28,823 nt of DNA from positions 75,001 through 103,823 of the forward strand of contig JABUQX010032679.1 in the NCBI GenBank assembly GCA_015478945.1, written 5' to 3'. The notes below the pieces were generated by a model. It saw only the letters and a program-made list of their open reading frames with translations, was not told the DNA's origin and did no database searches. Numbering within the stretch: the stretch's first letter is position 1; each line of letters begins with the position of its first letter. This document shows positions 19,186 through 28,823 of the stretch, one piece after another. This DNA is from Trachelipus rathkii. Taxonomy: Eukaryota; Arthropoda; Malacostraca; Isopoda; Trachelipodidae. The translations under genes and the position numbers were made by a program.

Positions 19186-21022
19186 CCTCTGCATTCCACA
19201 AACCTGTGCGGCATATGAGCACCGCGAAGAGGTAAATACTTGAGCTCTCTACTAACAACTTACAGGTTTACTCGACAGACGTTGAAGGTTAGCAGGTAGG
19301 CTGGAGAAGAAGAGAGAAGCACTTTGTCGCGGTCCTTTCCACTACCTCCCTGTTGCTGTTAAATAGCCAGACCATACAGAACACACAGGTACAAGATTGC
19401 AACGTCAGGAGTTCAAAGCTCTTTTCATCTCGCATCAGAGCAACGGAAAGCGTCTTCTTCGAGAGCCCCGCTAGCAACCTAGGTCCTGGGTTGGGTTTGT
19501 CCTTTTGTATCTCCTATTTTCGCCTACTTCTGCGCCTCTCGAACTACGACAAGGCTTTCCAACCCACCTATCCCAAGTTGTAAGTCTTCCAAAAAGCCCT
19601 CACATCACGGTATGAAATGGATGTTGGAAAGCCCCACCCCTTTGAAACATTGAGAATTCCTCTCATCAGCTGGGAACAATACACGTCTAGTCCCTCTACC
19701 AACAAACAACCGTCATACCCCTTGAAAGAGTCTGCCTCTGTATTACTTCCTGGACAAACTCAGCGTTACTGTTATCTGATCTACTCCCAGAGCCTGCTGG
19801 CATCGGAATGAACAAAGACCCTACTCACAGGTAATTCCTTTAAAGTCTAATAGTAATTGACCGTAGCTGATGGTTGCCCAATTACGAAAGCGCCCCCTCG
19901 CCGCTTTTGCAAGGAACGATCCCAGAAAAGGCTTTTTTGTATATCTCATTGATCTCCAGGAGGTTTGACACCCTCCACATCTTTCCTCCCGAGTGCTGGA
20001 TTACTTCAGGGACTTTTGGTTCTTACAAACGTCCCCTATTTTGATAAAATTCTTCTTTTTTCCCTTGTCATCGGGGGCCATTTTTTATTTACCATTGTCC
20101 GTCAGGTCGTTGAAGTCCGAAGTGGAAGCTGGCAAGGGTGGGAATCATTGGCGAAACGCCATTGGAAAACGAGAGCAATAATACGGTTGGAGTCGAGTGA
20201 ACAAAATTGCACTGCAAGTACATCCTGAAAGGTCCTGCCCAGACACCTCTCCCCATTGGCCTGCCTCACGTCCTCCTCCTCCGCCTCAGAAAGGCGGGGC
20301 TCTACTTCCAATATAAGCTAATTCGACACCCCTAGACTACCCATGGAAGGTTTCCTGGCTCTTTATGAACTTGATATCTGGGCATCTCTATGCCCAGCAG
20401 CGCAACACTTATAATCTGTGGGGGAACTTCTTGTGGTTGTACGAATCAATCAGTTAAAACGTTTACCATAACACCCGAATGTTGTTCACGGGTTCTCTGT
20501 CATGCCGATTGCCAACAAGCCCCCAACAGCGGGTGACTTGCCCTGGAACTTGGTTGCTTTAGAGAAGATTCAACTATTGATGTGGAATTTTTGCTCCCCT
20601 CCGCCTGAGAGGTTGGAGAAACAGTTACCATAGATTCATGGTAACCCATTCTTTCCCCACCAGCAGATTCACAGTGGAATCTCCCCTCCCCTCGTGTCAC
20701 ACCACCATTCCCAATTTTTTCCTCTATTTTTTCATGACTTGGCCTCTCCTGCCTGGCGGGATATATATACTACCTTCCGTAAGGTTCCTTGCTTGTCATC
20801 TGCTTCTTTGACTAAACATAAGAAGGCCGCTCAGTAACGAGTCGTAAAACAGCTCGTCCATAGCGCGAATAAACTAAATCATCCACCTATTATGGAAAAA
20901 ATTCCTTCCAGTGGAACTCTTAACTCCCGAGGTTATTAACAAACCTGAAGGGTTTGCCTTCTCATTCAACTTTGCACCCATATGTTGTAATTCGCCTTCA
21001 TAGAATTGCAACGTTGCGAGGC

Positions 21023-21056
21023 GGGGGGGGAAAAAAAAAAAAAAATTTTTTTTTTT
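21023..21056. repeat. G8-A15-T11 homopolymer junction
   Basis: Three adjacent homopolymers. The A-run and T-run form a self-complementary block. This may be an assembly or sequencing artefact, or the meeting point of two poly-A tails. Confidence 0.8.
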
Positions 21057-23130
21057 CTCCCTGTTTCGTACCTAAACACCTCTGACATCCTCTCCTCACT
21101 GAGGTTAACAATGACAAGCGGGGAGATCCTCATCACAAATGGTCCCTCATACCCCATCTTCACTTAACACTCACCTATACCGTGCTCTCATCAAACTCGC
21201 CTTCAAGCCTCTTACAACTTTCACAGTCTGCTCATAAGTTACATTTAGTTCCGCTACGTCCTATACGACAAATTGATTGACTAACTTCATGAAGCAGCTC
21301 TCCAAACCAACCCAGTTGTTCCATGCGAGACTTCAATGCGCTAGATACTTCACATTGGAAGGTCTAATCACTTCCATCGTCATTTGATCTGCTATATCCC
21401 TTTTTCGCGGGTGGCTCAACAACAGGCCTCCTCGCTTAAAACGATTGAGACACCAATTCCAATCGTGTGTTGAATCTTGTTATTCCTCGATTTTCGGTCC
21501 GTTGGAATTAAATTTTTTTTATATGGTCCATCTTCGACCAATCATTTATGTGGAATGACCACGTATTGTAGAAATAAACTACAGTCTCTAGAACCTCTTC
21601 CAGCCGGACGATGGCGGGTATGACCGAGTTGACCTGGCTTGCTTTTGCATTTCTGGCACAAGTTTGTCCTTATATCCATGTAAAAAGCCACTTCCCATGC
21701 TATAGAGGATGAATTTCAACTTTTCCTTTGACCGGCTCTTATTGGCAGAGGCCAACATTTCCCCGACTTCAAGTCCAGCCGAGACCTGCCACTTAACCTT
21801 GGGGTCCTCGACAGTGCAGTACGACCATATGCTGAGATTGTTACTATTGTCTTCCTCCAACTGCATTATAATCTTGCAAAAGAGTATTATCGTGCTCTCA
21901 ATGACGGCAGCTACTTCACCTTGACTTATACTGTAATCCGGTTACATGCTTTGCTCTATCTCCGTTGATTAAATCCAACCTTAAAACCCTTTTGGAGTTT
22001 CTGAGTATACATTCCTTGTCCCCATTTTGCAACTCAATCACTGTTCCACTCCTGTTTTAACTTAAATAAAATCTAAATTGGCTGGAACGGAAGCTGCGCG
22101 CTTTCTGCAGTTTCTCCAGACTGCAGGCCTCACTCATATAACCTCCCGCTTTGCTCCACGTTTATGGCATAGGCTGGTAGCGATTCTGATGGGCTCTAAT
22201 TTCATTTTATCAATAGTGAAGACTCATTTTGCCATAAACTCAAAACTCTCGCCCCGCGGTGCCTACAGGTCCTTCAGGTCTTGTAAGAAAAACACTCAGT
22301 TTTGTTGGTTATCATAAGATATTTTTTCTCGCACCATTGACCCACTTCCGAAAGAAAATGGTTCCACTTCTGCGTAGTCCCTCCCATGTGGGTGGCGGTA
22401 ATGAAAGCAGCTGACAGAGAAGCTAAGATGACCCTCATCTGACCATCGCATAAGCTTAAGCTATCTCCACTTATTCAATCTACGATAGGGGGCTTCCTCC
22501 TTTCCTTTAGATTTTCCCCCCAGTCCTTAACCAGGGCCTCAAAAACCTGGTGCAGGGAAAGTGGTGAAGATCTCCGACAGGCGAAGCCGCGGCTTTCCTC
22601 AACAACTTCATATGGTTAAACCAATCACTTATGAAACTTACGGTCCTCCAATTTCAATCGTAACCGACATGGCATAAAGAAGGCTTGTCTGGCCCGTCTT
22701 CGATTTGTCATAAATTAAAACCACTACTCATTGACATTATAATCACTAGAAACCGGCTTCCCCCTCCTGCCATGGTTGTCATAACCAACAGTCCTGCATC
22801 TGTTCAACATATCTATGATCTCCCTAAAATTGGCCCATATTATACGTAAATATTCCCGTATCCGGGACAGGCCTCGTCACAACGGACAAACACTAGCATA
22901 TATTTGGTTGGTTTCGCCCACGTTTATAATAGTCAATACATAGTGTTCTCTTTTCTTATTTTTGCATTAGATGTTAATTCTCTAATACATAAGCCTAAAT
23001 CTCTAATTACCAGCTAATGGCGCCCCCGTTCTGCGATCTAGCGCTGCTCCCCCACGGGGATCGGCAGCTTTTTTGTGAAAGCCGGTGACCACGCTTGTAC
23101 AACCCCTTCCCTCCCAAAAAAAAAAAAAAA

Positions 23131-23290
23131 TATATATATTATATATAATATATATAGAATATATATATATAATATATATATATATATATAATATAATAAA
23201 TATTATATATATTATATTATATATATTATATATATATATATAATATAATAATATAAATATATATATAATATATATAATATATATATTAAA
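23131..23290. repeat. Imperfect (TA)n array
   Basis: TA-rich sequence starting directly after the A14 run. Confidence 0.95.
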
Positions 23291-23329
23291 ATTGATTTTA
23301 GAATAATTAAGAAAAGAATCAATAATCAG

Positions 23330-23343
23330 AATTATTATTATTA

Positions 23344-23394
<51 letters not shown>

Positions 23395-23425
23395 GTATTA
23401 TTATTATTATTATTATTATTAATCG
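23330..23425. repeat. (TTA)n array
   Basis: Long, nearly pure ATT trinucleotide repeats. Confidence 0.95.
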
Positions 23426-23607
23426 CTGATATGCAAATGGATGATTATGGTTATAAAAATATATTATATTATATATTATTTATATTATAATTTTAATTGC
23501 CAAAAAGAAAAAAGATACTAAAACTGACTTCATAATTTTAATTTTGATATTCCTCTTTAAATCTCAGTAAGAAGTGAAATCAAAATAACCCGCTTGAAAA
23601 TTGTTAT

Positions 23608-23672
23608 GTATTATTATTATTATGATTATTATATTATTATTATATATTATTATTATTATTATTATTATATTA

Positions 23673-23704
<32 letters not shown>

Positions 23705-23875
23705 TATTAGTGTTAATCAGTTTATTATTTTAAATAGCACCGAGTCTAAGTTCGTAATGTTTGGATTATAATTTTAAAATTTTAATGTATAAAATTAAAC
23801 GATATTAAATAAAATAATAATAATATAATAATAATATAATAATAATACATTAATAATAATAAATTAATATTGTAA
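23608..23875. repeat. (TTA)n then (TAA)n arrays
   Basis: TTA-type repeats at 23608-23710 are followed by about 100 nt of unique sequence and TAA-type repeats at 23810-23870, again in opposite orientation. Confidence 0.9.
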
Positions 23876-24034
23876 ACTTTATATTTATTAGGTTAAACGT
23901 TATTGAAATGTTTGTGTATATAATATCACTGGTTTTTTCTTTTAATTATTAAGTTTGACCAAGAGACTAACGTAAAAATGTGTGCGGTTAGCCTGTCTGT
24001 AAAATAATATATGTGTGCCAATAAATATATAATC

Positions 24035-24036
24035 TA

Positions 24037-24069
<33 letters not shown>

Positions 24070-24190
24070 GATATATTTAATATATAATATATATTATATT
24101 ATATATATATTATATACTATAATATATATATAATATATAATACTCAATATATATATATATAATATATATATATATATAATATATAATACT
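24035..24190. repeat. Imperfect (TA)n array
   Basis: TA repeats with short interruptions. Confidence 0.95.
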
Positions 24191-24447
24191 ATAATAGAAA
24201 AGTTAAATTCTAGAATATATGGGTTTGTAAATATACTAATATTTTTACTATTAATAAAAATAAATTATTATTATTATAAATTGATTATTATTATTATATA
24301 TAATAGTTATTGTTAAATATTCTCATTGTTCAGTTATTGAAAACTATATAAATATGGCAGTTTAAAGTATTGTAAATTAACTCATTTTTTGTAGCATTGA
24401 TCAGTCCGACATGATGATCTGGATTTCTTTAATTCCGTTTTTGTACA

Positions 24448-24471
24448 AATATATATATATATATAATATAT

Positions 24472-24516
<45 letters not shown>

Positions 24517-24700
24517 AATATATATATATTATATAGTACTTCCAACGATAAATTAATTTATTGAATGAAGTATAAATATATAGTACAATATATAAAATAA
24601 ATTAAGACTCTCCGTTTAACAGATTAATTAATTATATCATATTATATTATATTATATTATTATTATATATTATATTAATTATATTATTATTAATTAATTA
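24448..24700. repeat. (TA)n and ATTAT repeats
   Basis: (TA)n at 24448-24535, unique sequence, then ATATT/ATTAT repeats at about 24632-24700. Confidence 0.9.
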
Positions 24701-24806
24701 ATTTAAAACTCATACCTGTTACTTTAAATGATAAAAAGTATAATCTTTAGTCACTATATGTTCATTGAATTATTATTTTTTCATTGTTGAATCATTTAAA
24801 AGGCAG

Positions 24807-24907
24807 TGTACATTAAAAGTGTGTGGAAATTTGAAAAAGATGGAATTGAAAGGAGAGATTGCTGAACTTGCAGGTCTGGTTCTGAGGCCTGGTGAATTAA
24901 ACGGAAG
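24807..24907 (+). CDS. Exon candidate, unknown protein
   Basis: A weak acceptor (TTTAAAAGGCAG, AG 24805-24806) and a good donor (GGAAG then GTAAAT, GT 24908-24909) enclose 101 nt with one phase fully open. It reads CTLKVCGNLKKMELKGEIAE, then LAGLVLRPGELNG. An internal ATG at 24840-24842 could be a start. Codon composition differs from the AT-rich surroundings (CTG, GTT CTG AGG CCT). No family recognised and no neighbouring exon found. Confidence 0.25.
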
Positions 24908-24909
24908 GT

Positions 24910-26220
24910 AAATTGAAGCATTTGAAATTTTTTAATTATCATGTACATTAGTAATTCCGGTTTCGAAATGAAATTTGCGTTTTGAATTGAAATTTAGTGG
25001 GTAAATTGAACTAGTGTGTATTGTAAAATGTCAAAAAAAAAAACAAGTTTTGAAATATAGAATCAGCCTTACACATATAAGTGTCACCAATTTTTTGTCT
25101 CTGGTAATTTTATCATGAAGGATGGTTCTCTCTTTTTGCAAAAACCTTATTGAGACCACCTTCTACTGCATCTCTGGTGTTATTACCGGTAAAATTTTAA
25201 AGTTGATGGATCGTTTCCTTCTTCTTTTCTTTTTTTTTTTTTTTTTTTTTTTTTGTTCCCTAATTATGTTAAAAAATGTTTGCATTGTCCGCACTTCATA
25301 TAATAAAAAATAACGTTACATATCTGTAAAAAATAATTTTTTTTGAAGCCGTTCGTTGAGAAACCTTCTTAGGAACGGTAAAAAGGATTCATTTGCCTGG
25401 ATTATAGAGATCTTGATAAGAAGGGCATCGGGAAATGTCCATAATTAGTTTCTGGATTAAATTTGCTGTAAGAAGAGGATTTGAAAATCGCATTTTTAAT
25501 TCTTGAAGAATTTGTAAGTATAATAATGATGATAAAACTGTCCCATTTTTCCCATTTAGTAATAGTATGATACTACTGTCACAACTTTGTGTAGTGTTTT
25601 AGTGGACAGAAACTGATTTATTGTACGTAAAAGAATTGTAGAGGATAAGAAAGAGTAGTGGACCTGGAGAGCGAGAATGGAACAAGAATGTTGAGTGCAA
25701 GACCTTTTTTTTTAGCTTCTCCTTTAATTTTTTTACATCTTTGTTTTTCTTCGTTGAGCAGCATTTTGCTTTCGTTTATTTTCCTTTTTTAAAAGTCATT
25801 GATATTAGGGTCAGCTGCTTTAGATTTCTCAGAAGAAAATAATCGCAATATTATGAAAGAAAATAAATATTTTTGAAGTTATCAAATGGGATTTGATGAT
25901 TAGGCTTGAAGTTTTCTAAGTATGTCCTTAGTAATAAAATGTCTGGAAAGAAGGTCTGAAAAAAAGGAACGCTAAATGAACATTAGAGATGTGTTAAATT
26001 TTTAGACAATTTACCATTTTTTTTTAACTATTTACCAATTTTAGTGGGCATATCCCTATTCAAGATTTTCCAGAAGGGGATATAAAATATCCTTTTGAAT
26101 ATTAAAAGGTGATTGCAAAGCTGAAGTAAGGTATGAAATTAGTAAGTGCAGTTAAAATTGAAAATTATTACCAAATGTAATGAGGAATTAAATGAAAGAT
26201 GTTGAAGGAGTAACTGTAGT
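24910..26220. other. AT-rich non-coding stretch
   Basis: Includes a T25 run at 25230-25254 and a 6-bp inverted pair CCGTTC/GAACGG near 25349-25376. No supportable gene. Confidence 0.5.
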
Positions 26221-26248
26221 CGTTAAAGAACATGTGGAAAGGAAGGGT

Positions 26249-26620
26249 GATAGTCCGGTTGGTTAAGAGGATGCATATAGTCCCGAGTGAGTTGATCTGT
26301 GCGTTGGCGAACTGACCGGCCCTCTGGCGAGCACCAAAGAAAAAAGTGAGATTGACGGTCACGTAAAAGGAAATTTTGCAGGACCGCAGAAATGTGAGTG
26401 TATGGCAGAGCGCGAGGAGAGAACAGGTGCCATAGATCAGCGAGAGCAATGGCGAGCCGTGTTGTAAGGGCTGGCGTTATGGTCGTGGCCAGCCACCTGG
26501 GTCCCAGGGGATAACGCCCTCACACCCTAGTACGATTACCAGAGTGAGGACACCTCCGCGTCCGCGGTCCCCATTGCACGCTCTAGGGTGGACTGTTTCC
26601 TGACTGCGACAAGTTCTTAC
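26249..26620. other. GC-rich island with tRNA-like boxes and nested hairpins
   Basis: The GC content contrasts with the AT-rich flanks. TAGTCCGGTTGG (26251-26262) resembles a tRNA A-box, and GAGTTGATCTG (26289-26299) resembles a degenerate B-box. At 26473-26518 an 8-bp stem GGCGTTAT/ATAACGCC encloses two hairpins, GTGG-CCAG-CCAC (26485-26496) and CTGGG-T-CCCAG (26497-26507), which together would make a three-way junction. CACCCTAG (about 26522) pairs with CTAGGGTG (about 26583). A minus-strand frame at 26168-26449 is open without recognisable motifs. A SINE-type or structured-RNA element is the best guess. Confidence 0.4.
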
Positions 26621-26625
26621 CTAAC

Positions 26626-26754
26626 TTAATGGCTACAGTGATGGGGGCGCGGCGCGCTTAAGGCTGACCGGCTCTTTTCTCGCACTCGTGTCATGTTCCT
26701 GCTGCTACTTCTTTTTCTTTTTCCGATGAGCTTGTCACGCACTTTACTCCCAGT
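26626..26754 (-). CDS. Possible terminal exon of the SGNH-like gene, basic tail
   Basis: On the minus strand a long pyrimidine tract ends in TTTCCCAAAG (AG 26756-26755), a non-ideal acceptor. The phase-0 frame that follows encodes TGSKVRDKLIGKRKRSSSRN, then a short Arg/Ser/Pro-rich end, with stop TAA at 26628-26626. The phase agrees with the donor at 27064, giving a 310-nt intron. KRKR is a possible nuclear localisation signal. The weak acceptor and lack of homology keep this tentative; the real 3' part may lie elsewhere. Confidence 0.25.
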   Translation of the reverse strand, partial: TGSKVRDKLIGKRKRSSSRNMTRVREKSRSALSAPRPHHCSH

Positions 26755-26909
26755 CTTTGGGAAAGATAAAAGAAGAATGAAGAAAAGAAAGAAATGACAC
26801 GGACAACAATACAAAGAAAAAGGAAAGAATAGAAAGAATACTACTAGTACTACTACTATAGCTATTAAACGTAATATAGTATACAGTATACTATACTATA
26901 GCACTACAT

Positions 26910-27025
26910 ATACTATTATATATATATATATATATACTTTAATACTTATTATATTATATATTATAATATATAATATAGGATTTGGGACATCAATATCCCC
27001 TCCGTACTACTATATATATATATTT
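26910..27025. repeat. Imperfect (TA)n and T-rich tract
   Basis: TA repeats at about 26915-26975 and 27011-27025, then a T-run to about 27050. If the downstream exon is right, they lie in an intron. Confidence 0.85.
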
Positions 27026-27064
27026 TTTTTTTTTTTTTATTTTTTTTTTAAATGTAAATTTTAC

Positions 27065-27817
27065 CTCTTTATTTTGAAGTTTCAAAAGAGTTTCTCTAGC
27101 AGCATCCTGAATCATTTGTTCACGAAGTTCTTGGGTTATAGATGTAAAATTAACACCATCTTCTTTCAATTTTCCTAAATTAAACTTCATAAACTTTTTG
27201 TGATTCTGAACAACTTCAGCAAAAAATCCAGCACTTATATTCCATGGATAATAACCCAACTCACTGGCAAATCTATCGGTCCATCCATTGTAATTTTGCA
27301 TTGCAATATTTAGATTTATATAAAATTCTTTTTGAGGATTTATCAACATAGGATGATTAGATTTATGTCCAAACTTTCTTAGATGTTCAAAAGCCAAAAA
27401 CTTTGCATTAGAATTTAAAGCGATGGGCAAAACATGACCAAATACAACATCATCTTTAGGTGAATTCAACATGATTGATTGATGTAAATTTCGAGCAGCA
27501 TTTACTGCATATGTGTAGAGATCATTTTCTCTTAATGGAACTACAGATGGTATCAATAAAGGTTCACGACAACCTCTCTCCAAGCAATCTTGATCAACGT
27601 CCCACCGAACGAAAGTAAATGTGCCACATAATACCACAAAAAGAACACCTTGTCCAAATGATGAATCACATGATAGAAAATCATAAGCATTTTCCAAATT
27701 AAGACCAGGACAAATTCGCACAGACACATCTGACATATTCATTAGCTTCAAATTTTCATCTCGCTGATCTCCAATAATTACAATCTTTGAAGGGTTTCTA
27801 CTGTAAGACATGTTGGT
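27065..27817 (-). CDS. Internal exon: SGNH-hydrolase-like protein with degenerate active site
   Basis: A 753-nt exon, 251 codons, is the longest intact coding stretch in the window that is not a transposon. The acceptor is CCTTCTACAG (AG 27819-27818) and the donor AAAGAG then GTAAAA (GT 27064-27063). Phase is 0 at both ends. An ATG at 27811-27809 lies three codons in and could be a start if the upstream exon is non-coding or alternative. Counting from that Met: KIVIIGDQ (9-16) resembles SGNH block I but with Gln for the nucleophile Ser. VVLCGTFTF (59-67) resembles the GTND-type block with Asn and Asp absent. VVFGHVLPIAL (122-132) resembles the block V strand. LKEDGVNF (215-222) resembles the DGVHL end with Asn for the catalytic His. 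If this alignment is right the protein is an inactive SGNH fold. No signal peptide or membrane segment. The fold call is inference. Confidence 0.6.
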
Positions 27818-27841
27818 CTGTAGAAGGAAAACAAATTAGTA

Positions 27842-27953
27842 TTTTATTAACAACATTACGAGCTAAATTATATAAGAATACACATACACAAGAAAAAATT
27901 TTTTTATTAACTACATTATGAGTTAAATTATATAAGAATTACACAAGAAAAAA
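27842..27953. repeat. Tandem duplication, period about 60 bp, inside the intron
   Basis: Two diverged copies (about 27842-27898 and 27902-27953) share TTTTATTAAC, ACATTA, GAG, TTAAATTATATAAGAA and CACAAGAAAA. Both sit in the 155-nt intron between the two minus-strand exons. Confidence 0.75.
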
Positions 27954-27972
27954 AAAAAAAAAAAAAACGTAC

Positions 27973-28053
27973 TATGGTATTAAAGTTGAGAGCCTTTACT
28001 TCCCTCCTATTAGGCCATTCATTGTAAGCTTCAAGAACTTTTAAACTGTGCAC
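27973..28053 (-). CDS. Upstream exon of the SGNH-like gene, 27 codons
   Basis: The acceptor TTTTAATTTTCAG (AG 28055-28054) and the donor CCATA then GTACGT (GT 27972-27971) frame exactly 81 nt. Phase is 0 in and 0 out, matching the exon starting at 27817. It encodes VHSLKVLEAYNEWPNRREVK, then ALNFNTI, an acidic/basic helix-prone segment. The phase match, clean sites and short intron support a real gene. Exons further upstream are not visible in the remaining window, which is AT-rich and then a LINE fragment. Confidence 0.5.
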
Positions 28054-28099
28054 CTGAAAATTAAAAAAAAAATTAGAATAAAGAATAGCAGCTACAGTT

Positions 28100-28320
28100 T
28101 GTAATAATAATAATAATAAAAATTTAAAATTAATAATCAATCAATAATCACAACTAGTTACATCAATCAATGCTATAATAATTATTTTGATAAAAAAATT
28201 ACACTAATAATAATAATTTAATAATAATAAAAATCTAAAAATAAGCTTTCCCAGTAAATCCAAATCAAACTAATCCTACATCTCATAATAATAATAATTC
28301 CAATAATAATAATAAATAAC

Positions 28321-28362
<42 letters not shown>

Positions 28363-28365
28363 CTG
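28100..28365. repeat. (TAA)n-type arrays
   Basis: Interrupted TAA/AAT repeats, nearly pure at about 28313-28363, ending at the LINE fragment. Confidence 0.9.
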
Positions 28366-28700
28366 AAAATAAATGTGGATAGAGCAAGGTAATGGTGTCA
28401 GGTGAGGAAAGTCTTAAGTATTAAATCATGCTGAATGGTAGACAACTAGAACAAGTATCATAGTTTAAATATTTAGACTATACATGGATGAAAAGGGAAC
28501 GGATCATGCTGAGTGTAGTAGGAAAGCTGTGAAGAAGGTGGCTGGTGCAATTGAATCTTTCGTGAATGCAAGGGGGACTTACTATTGAGTATGCTAGAGT
28601 TTTGAATGAGAGTATGTTGTTACCATGTTAATGTACAGTAGTGAAACTATGGCGCGGAAAGAGAGGTATAGATCTAAAGTGAGTCTAGTCTAAACCTATG
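28363..28700 (+). pseudogene. LINE reverse-transcriptase C-terminal fragment, frameshifted
   Basis: The segment reads in successive frames LKINVDRAR, then SKVMVSGEESLK, MLNGRQLEQV and FKYLDYT. Another frame gives GTDHAECSRKAVKKVAGAIE and, further on, MYSSETMARKERYRSKV. These match the order seen after the catalytic YADD box of non-LTR retrotransposon polymerases: a GL-K-N-KT-VM segment, L-NG-LE-V-FKYLG-, a helical thumb, then VL-YGSETW/M. The catalytic part is absent, and stops and frame changes show decay. Such 5'-truncated LINE copies are common in invertebrate genomes. The clade is not determined. Confidence 0.7.
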
Positions 28701-28745
28701 GCCTGTCAAAAAACCTAATGGGACATTTGTAAATTCCACTCATTA

Positions 28746-28805
28746 AAATTAAGTTGCTTGGCAGGCCATATGCTTAAATTAAGTTGTTTGGCAGGCCATA
28801 TGCTT
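28746..28805. repeat. 30-bp tandem duplication, two copies
   Basis: Copies at 28746-28775 and 28776-28805 differ at one position (GTTGCTTGG versus GTTGTTTGG). Each contains GGCAGGCCATATGCTT. Confidence 0.95.
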
Positions 28806-28823
28806 AAGTATGCATCTGATTCA

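Larger units (their letters stand above)
18800..23130. other. Microsatellite-free, GC-richer block of unknown origin
   Basis: Over 4 kb the base composition is clearly less AT-rich than on either side, with almost no dinucleotide or trinucleotide arrays. Many short frames occur on both strands (for example 19353-19583, 19965-20228, 22078-22317 plus; 20102-20311, 20500-20700, 21588-21866 minus). None exceeds 100 codons and none gives a motif I recognise. The block ends in an A14 run (23117-23130) directly against a (TA)n array. Options are an old, decayed mobile element, an ancient integrated sequence, or exons of an unrecognised gene. I cannot choose between them. Confidence 0.45.

Noticed and set aside
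26168..26449. Minus-strand 93-codon frame with hydrophobic start
   Set aside because: No recognisable motif and no good splice border; it overlaps the tRNA-like, GC-rich island.
28285..28365. Possible CRISPR-like or satellite array
   Set aside because: Simple AAT trinucleotide repeat without spacers.

Overview
The window looks like non-coding and repeat-dominated DNA from a crustacean nuclear genome, probably a decapod. This is inference. What supports it is very dense (TA)n and (TTA)n/(TAA)n microsatellites, long (CT)n arrays, a decayed Ty3/gypsy retrotransposon, a LINE fragment, a tRNA-derived SINE-like head, and spliceosomal introns with GT/AG borders. Nothing resembles a bacterial operon or a complete viral genome.

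Layout. 1-2849: a broken Ty3/gypsy pol region on the plus strand (protease, reverse transcriptase, RNase H, integrase) with several frameshifts and an internal deletion. LTR-like sequence follows to about 3180. 3190-3785: AT arrays around a large imperfect inverted repeat whose loop and right arm hold a hammerhead-ribozyme-like core. 3790-4860: an unusual C/A-rich, G-poor block. 5100-5490 and 7445-7533: short plus-strand exon candidates, the last encoding a signal-peptide-like start. 5500-12200: mostly AT-rich DNA with GA/CT arrays. 12217-12977: a hAT-type non-autonomous element with matching 8-bp termini and an 8-bp target duplication. 13500-15600: degenerate GGAGTC-type repeats, then long TTA/TAA arrays that switch strand. 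15677-17264: two GC-richer exon-like islands coding a Gly/Pro/Met/Gln-rich product, at least partly out of frame. 18800-23130: a higher-GC block free of microsatellites with no convincing long gene, carrying a tRNA-like SINE head. 23130-26220: AT-rich DNA with one exon candidate.

26220-28823: a GC-rich island with a possible three-way-junction structure. Next comes the best cellular gene candidate in the window, on the minus strand, with a 251-codon exon and a 27-codon exon joined by a 155-nt intron and possibly a third, basic terminal exon. Its large exon looks like an SGNH-hydrolase fold in which the expected catalytic residues are replaced. The end of the window holds a frameshifted LINE reverse-transcriptase C-terminal fragment and a 30-bp tandem duplication.

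The intact genes do not form a pathway. The window reads as intergenic or intronic space populated by old mobile elements, with one plausible multi-exon gene at the right end. I found no clear novel multi-gene system. The most unusual items are the hammerhead-bearing inverted repeat, the putative SGNH-like pseudoenzyme and the hAT element invaded by microsatellites.
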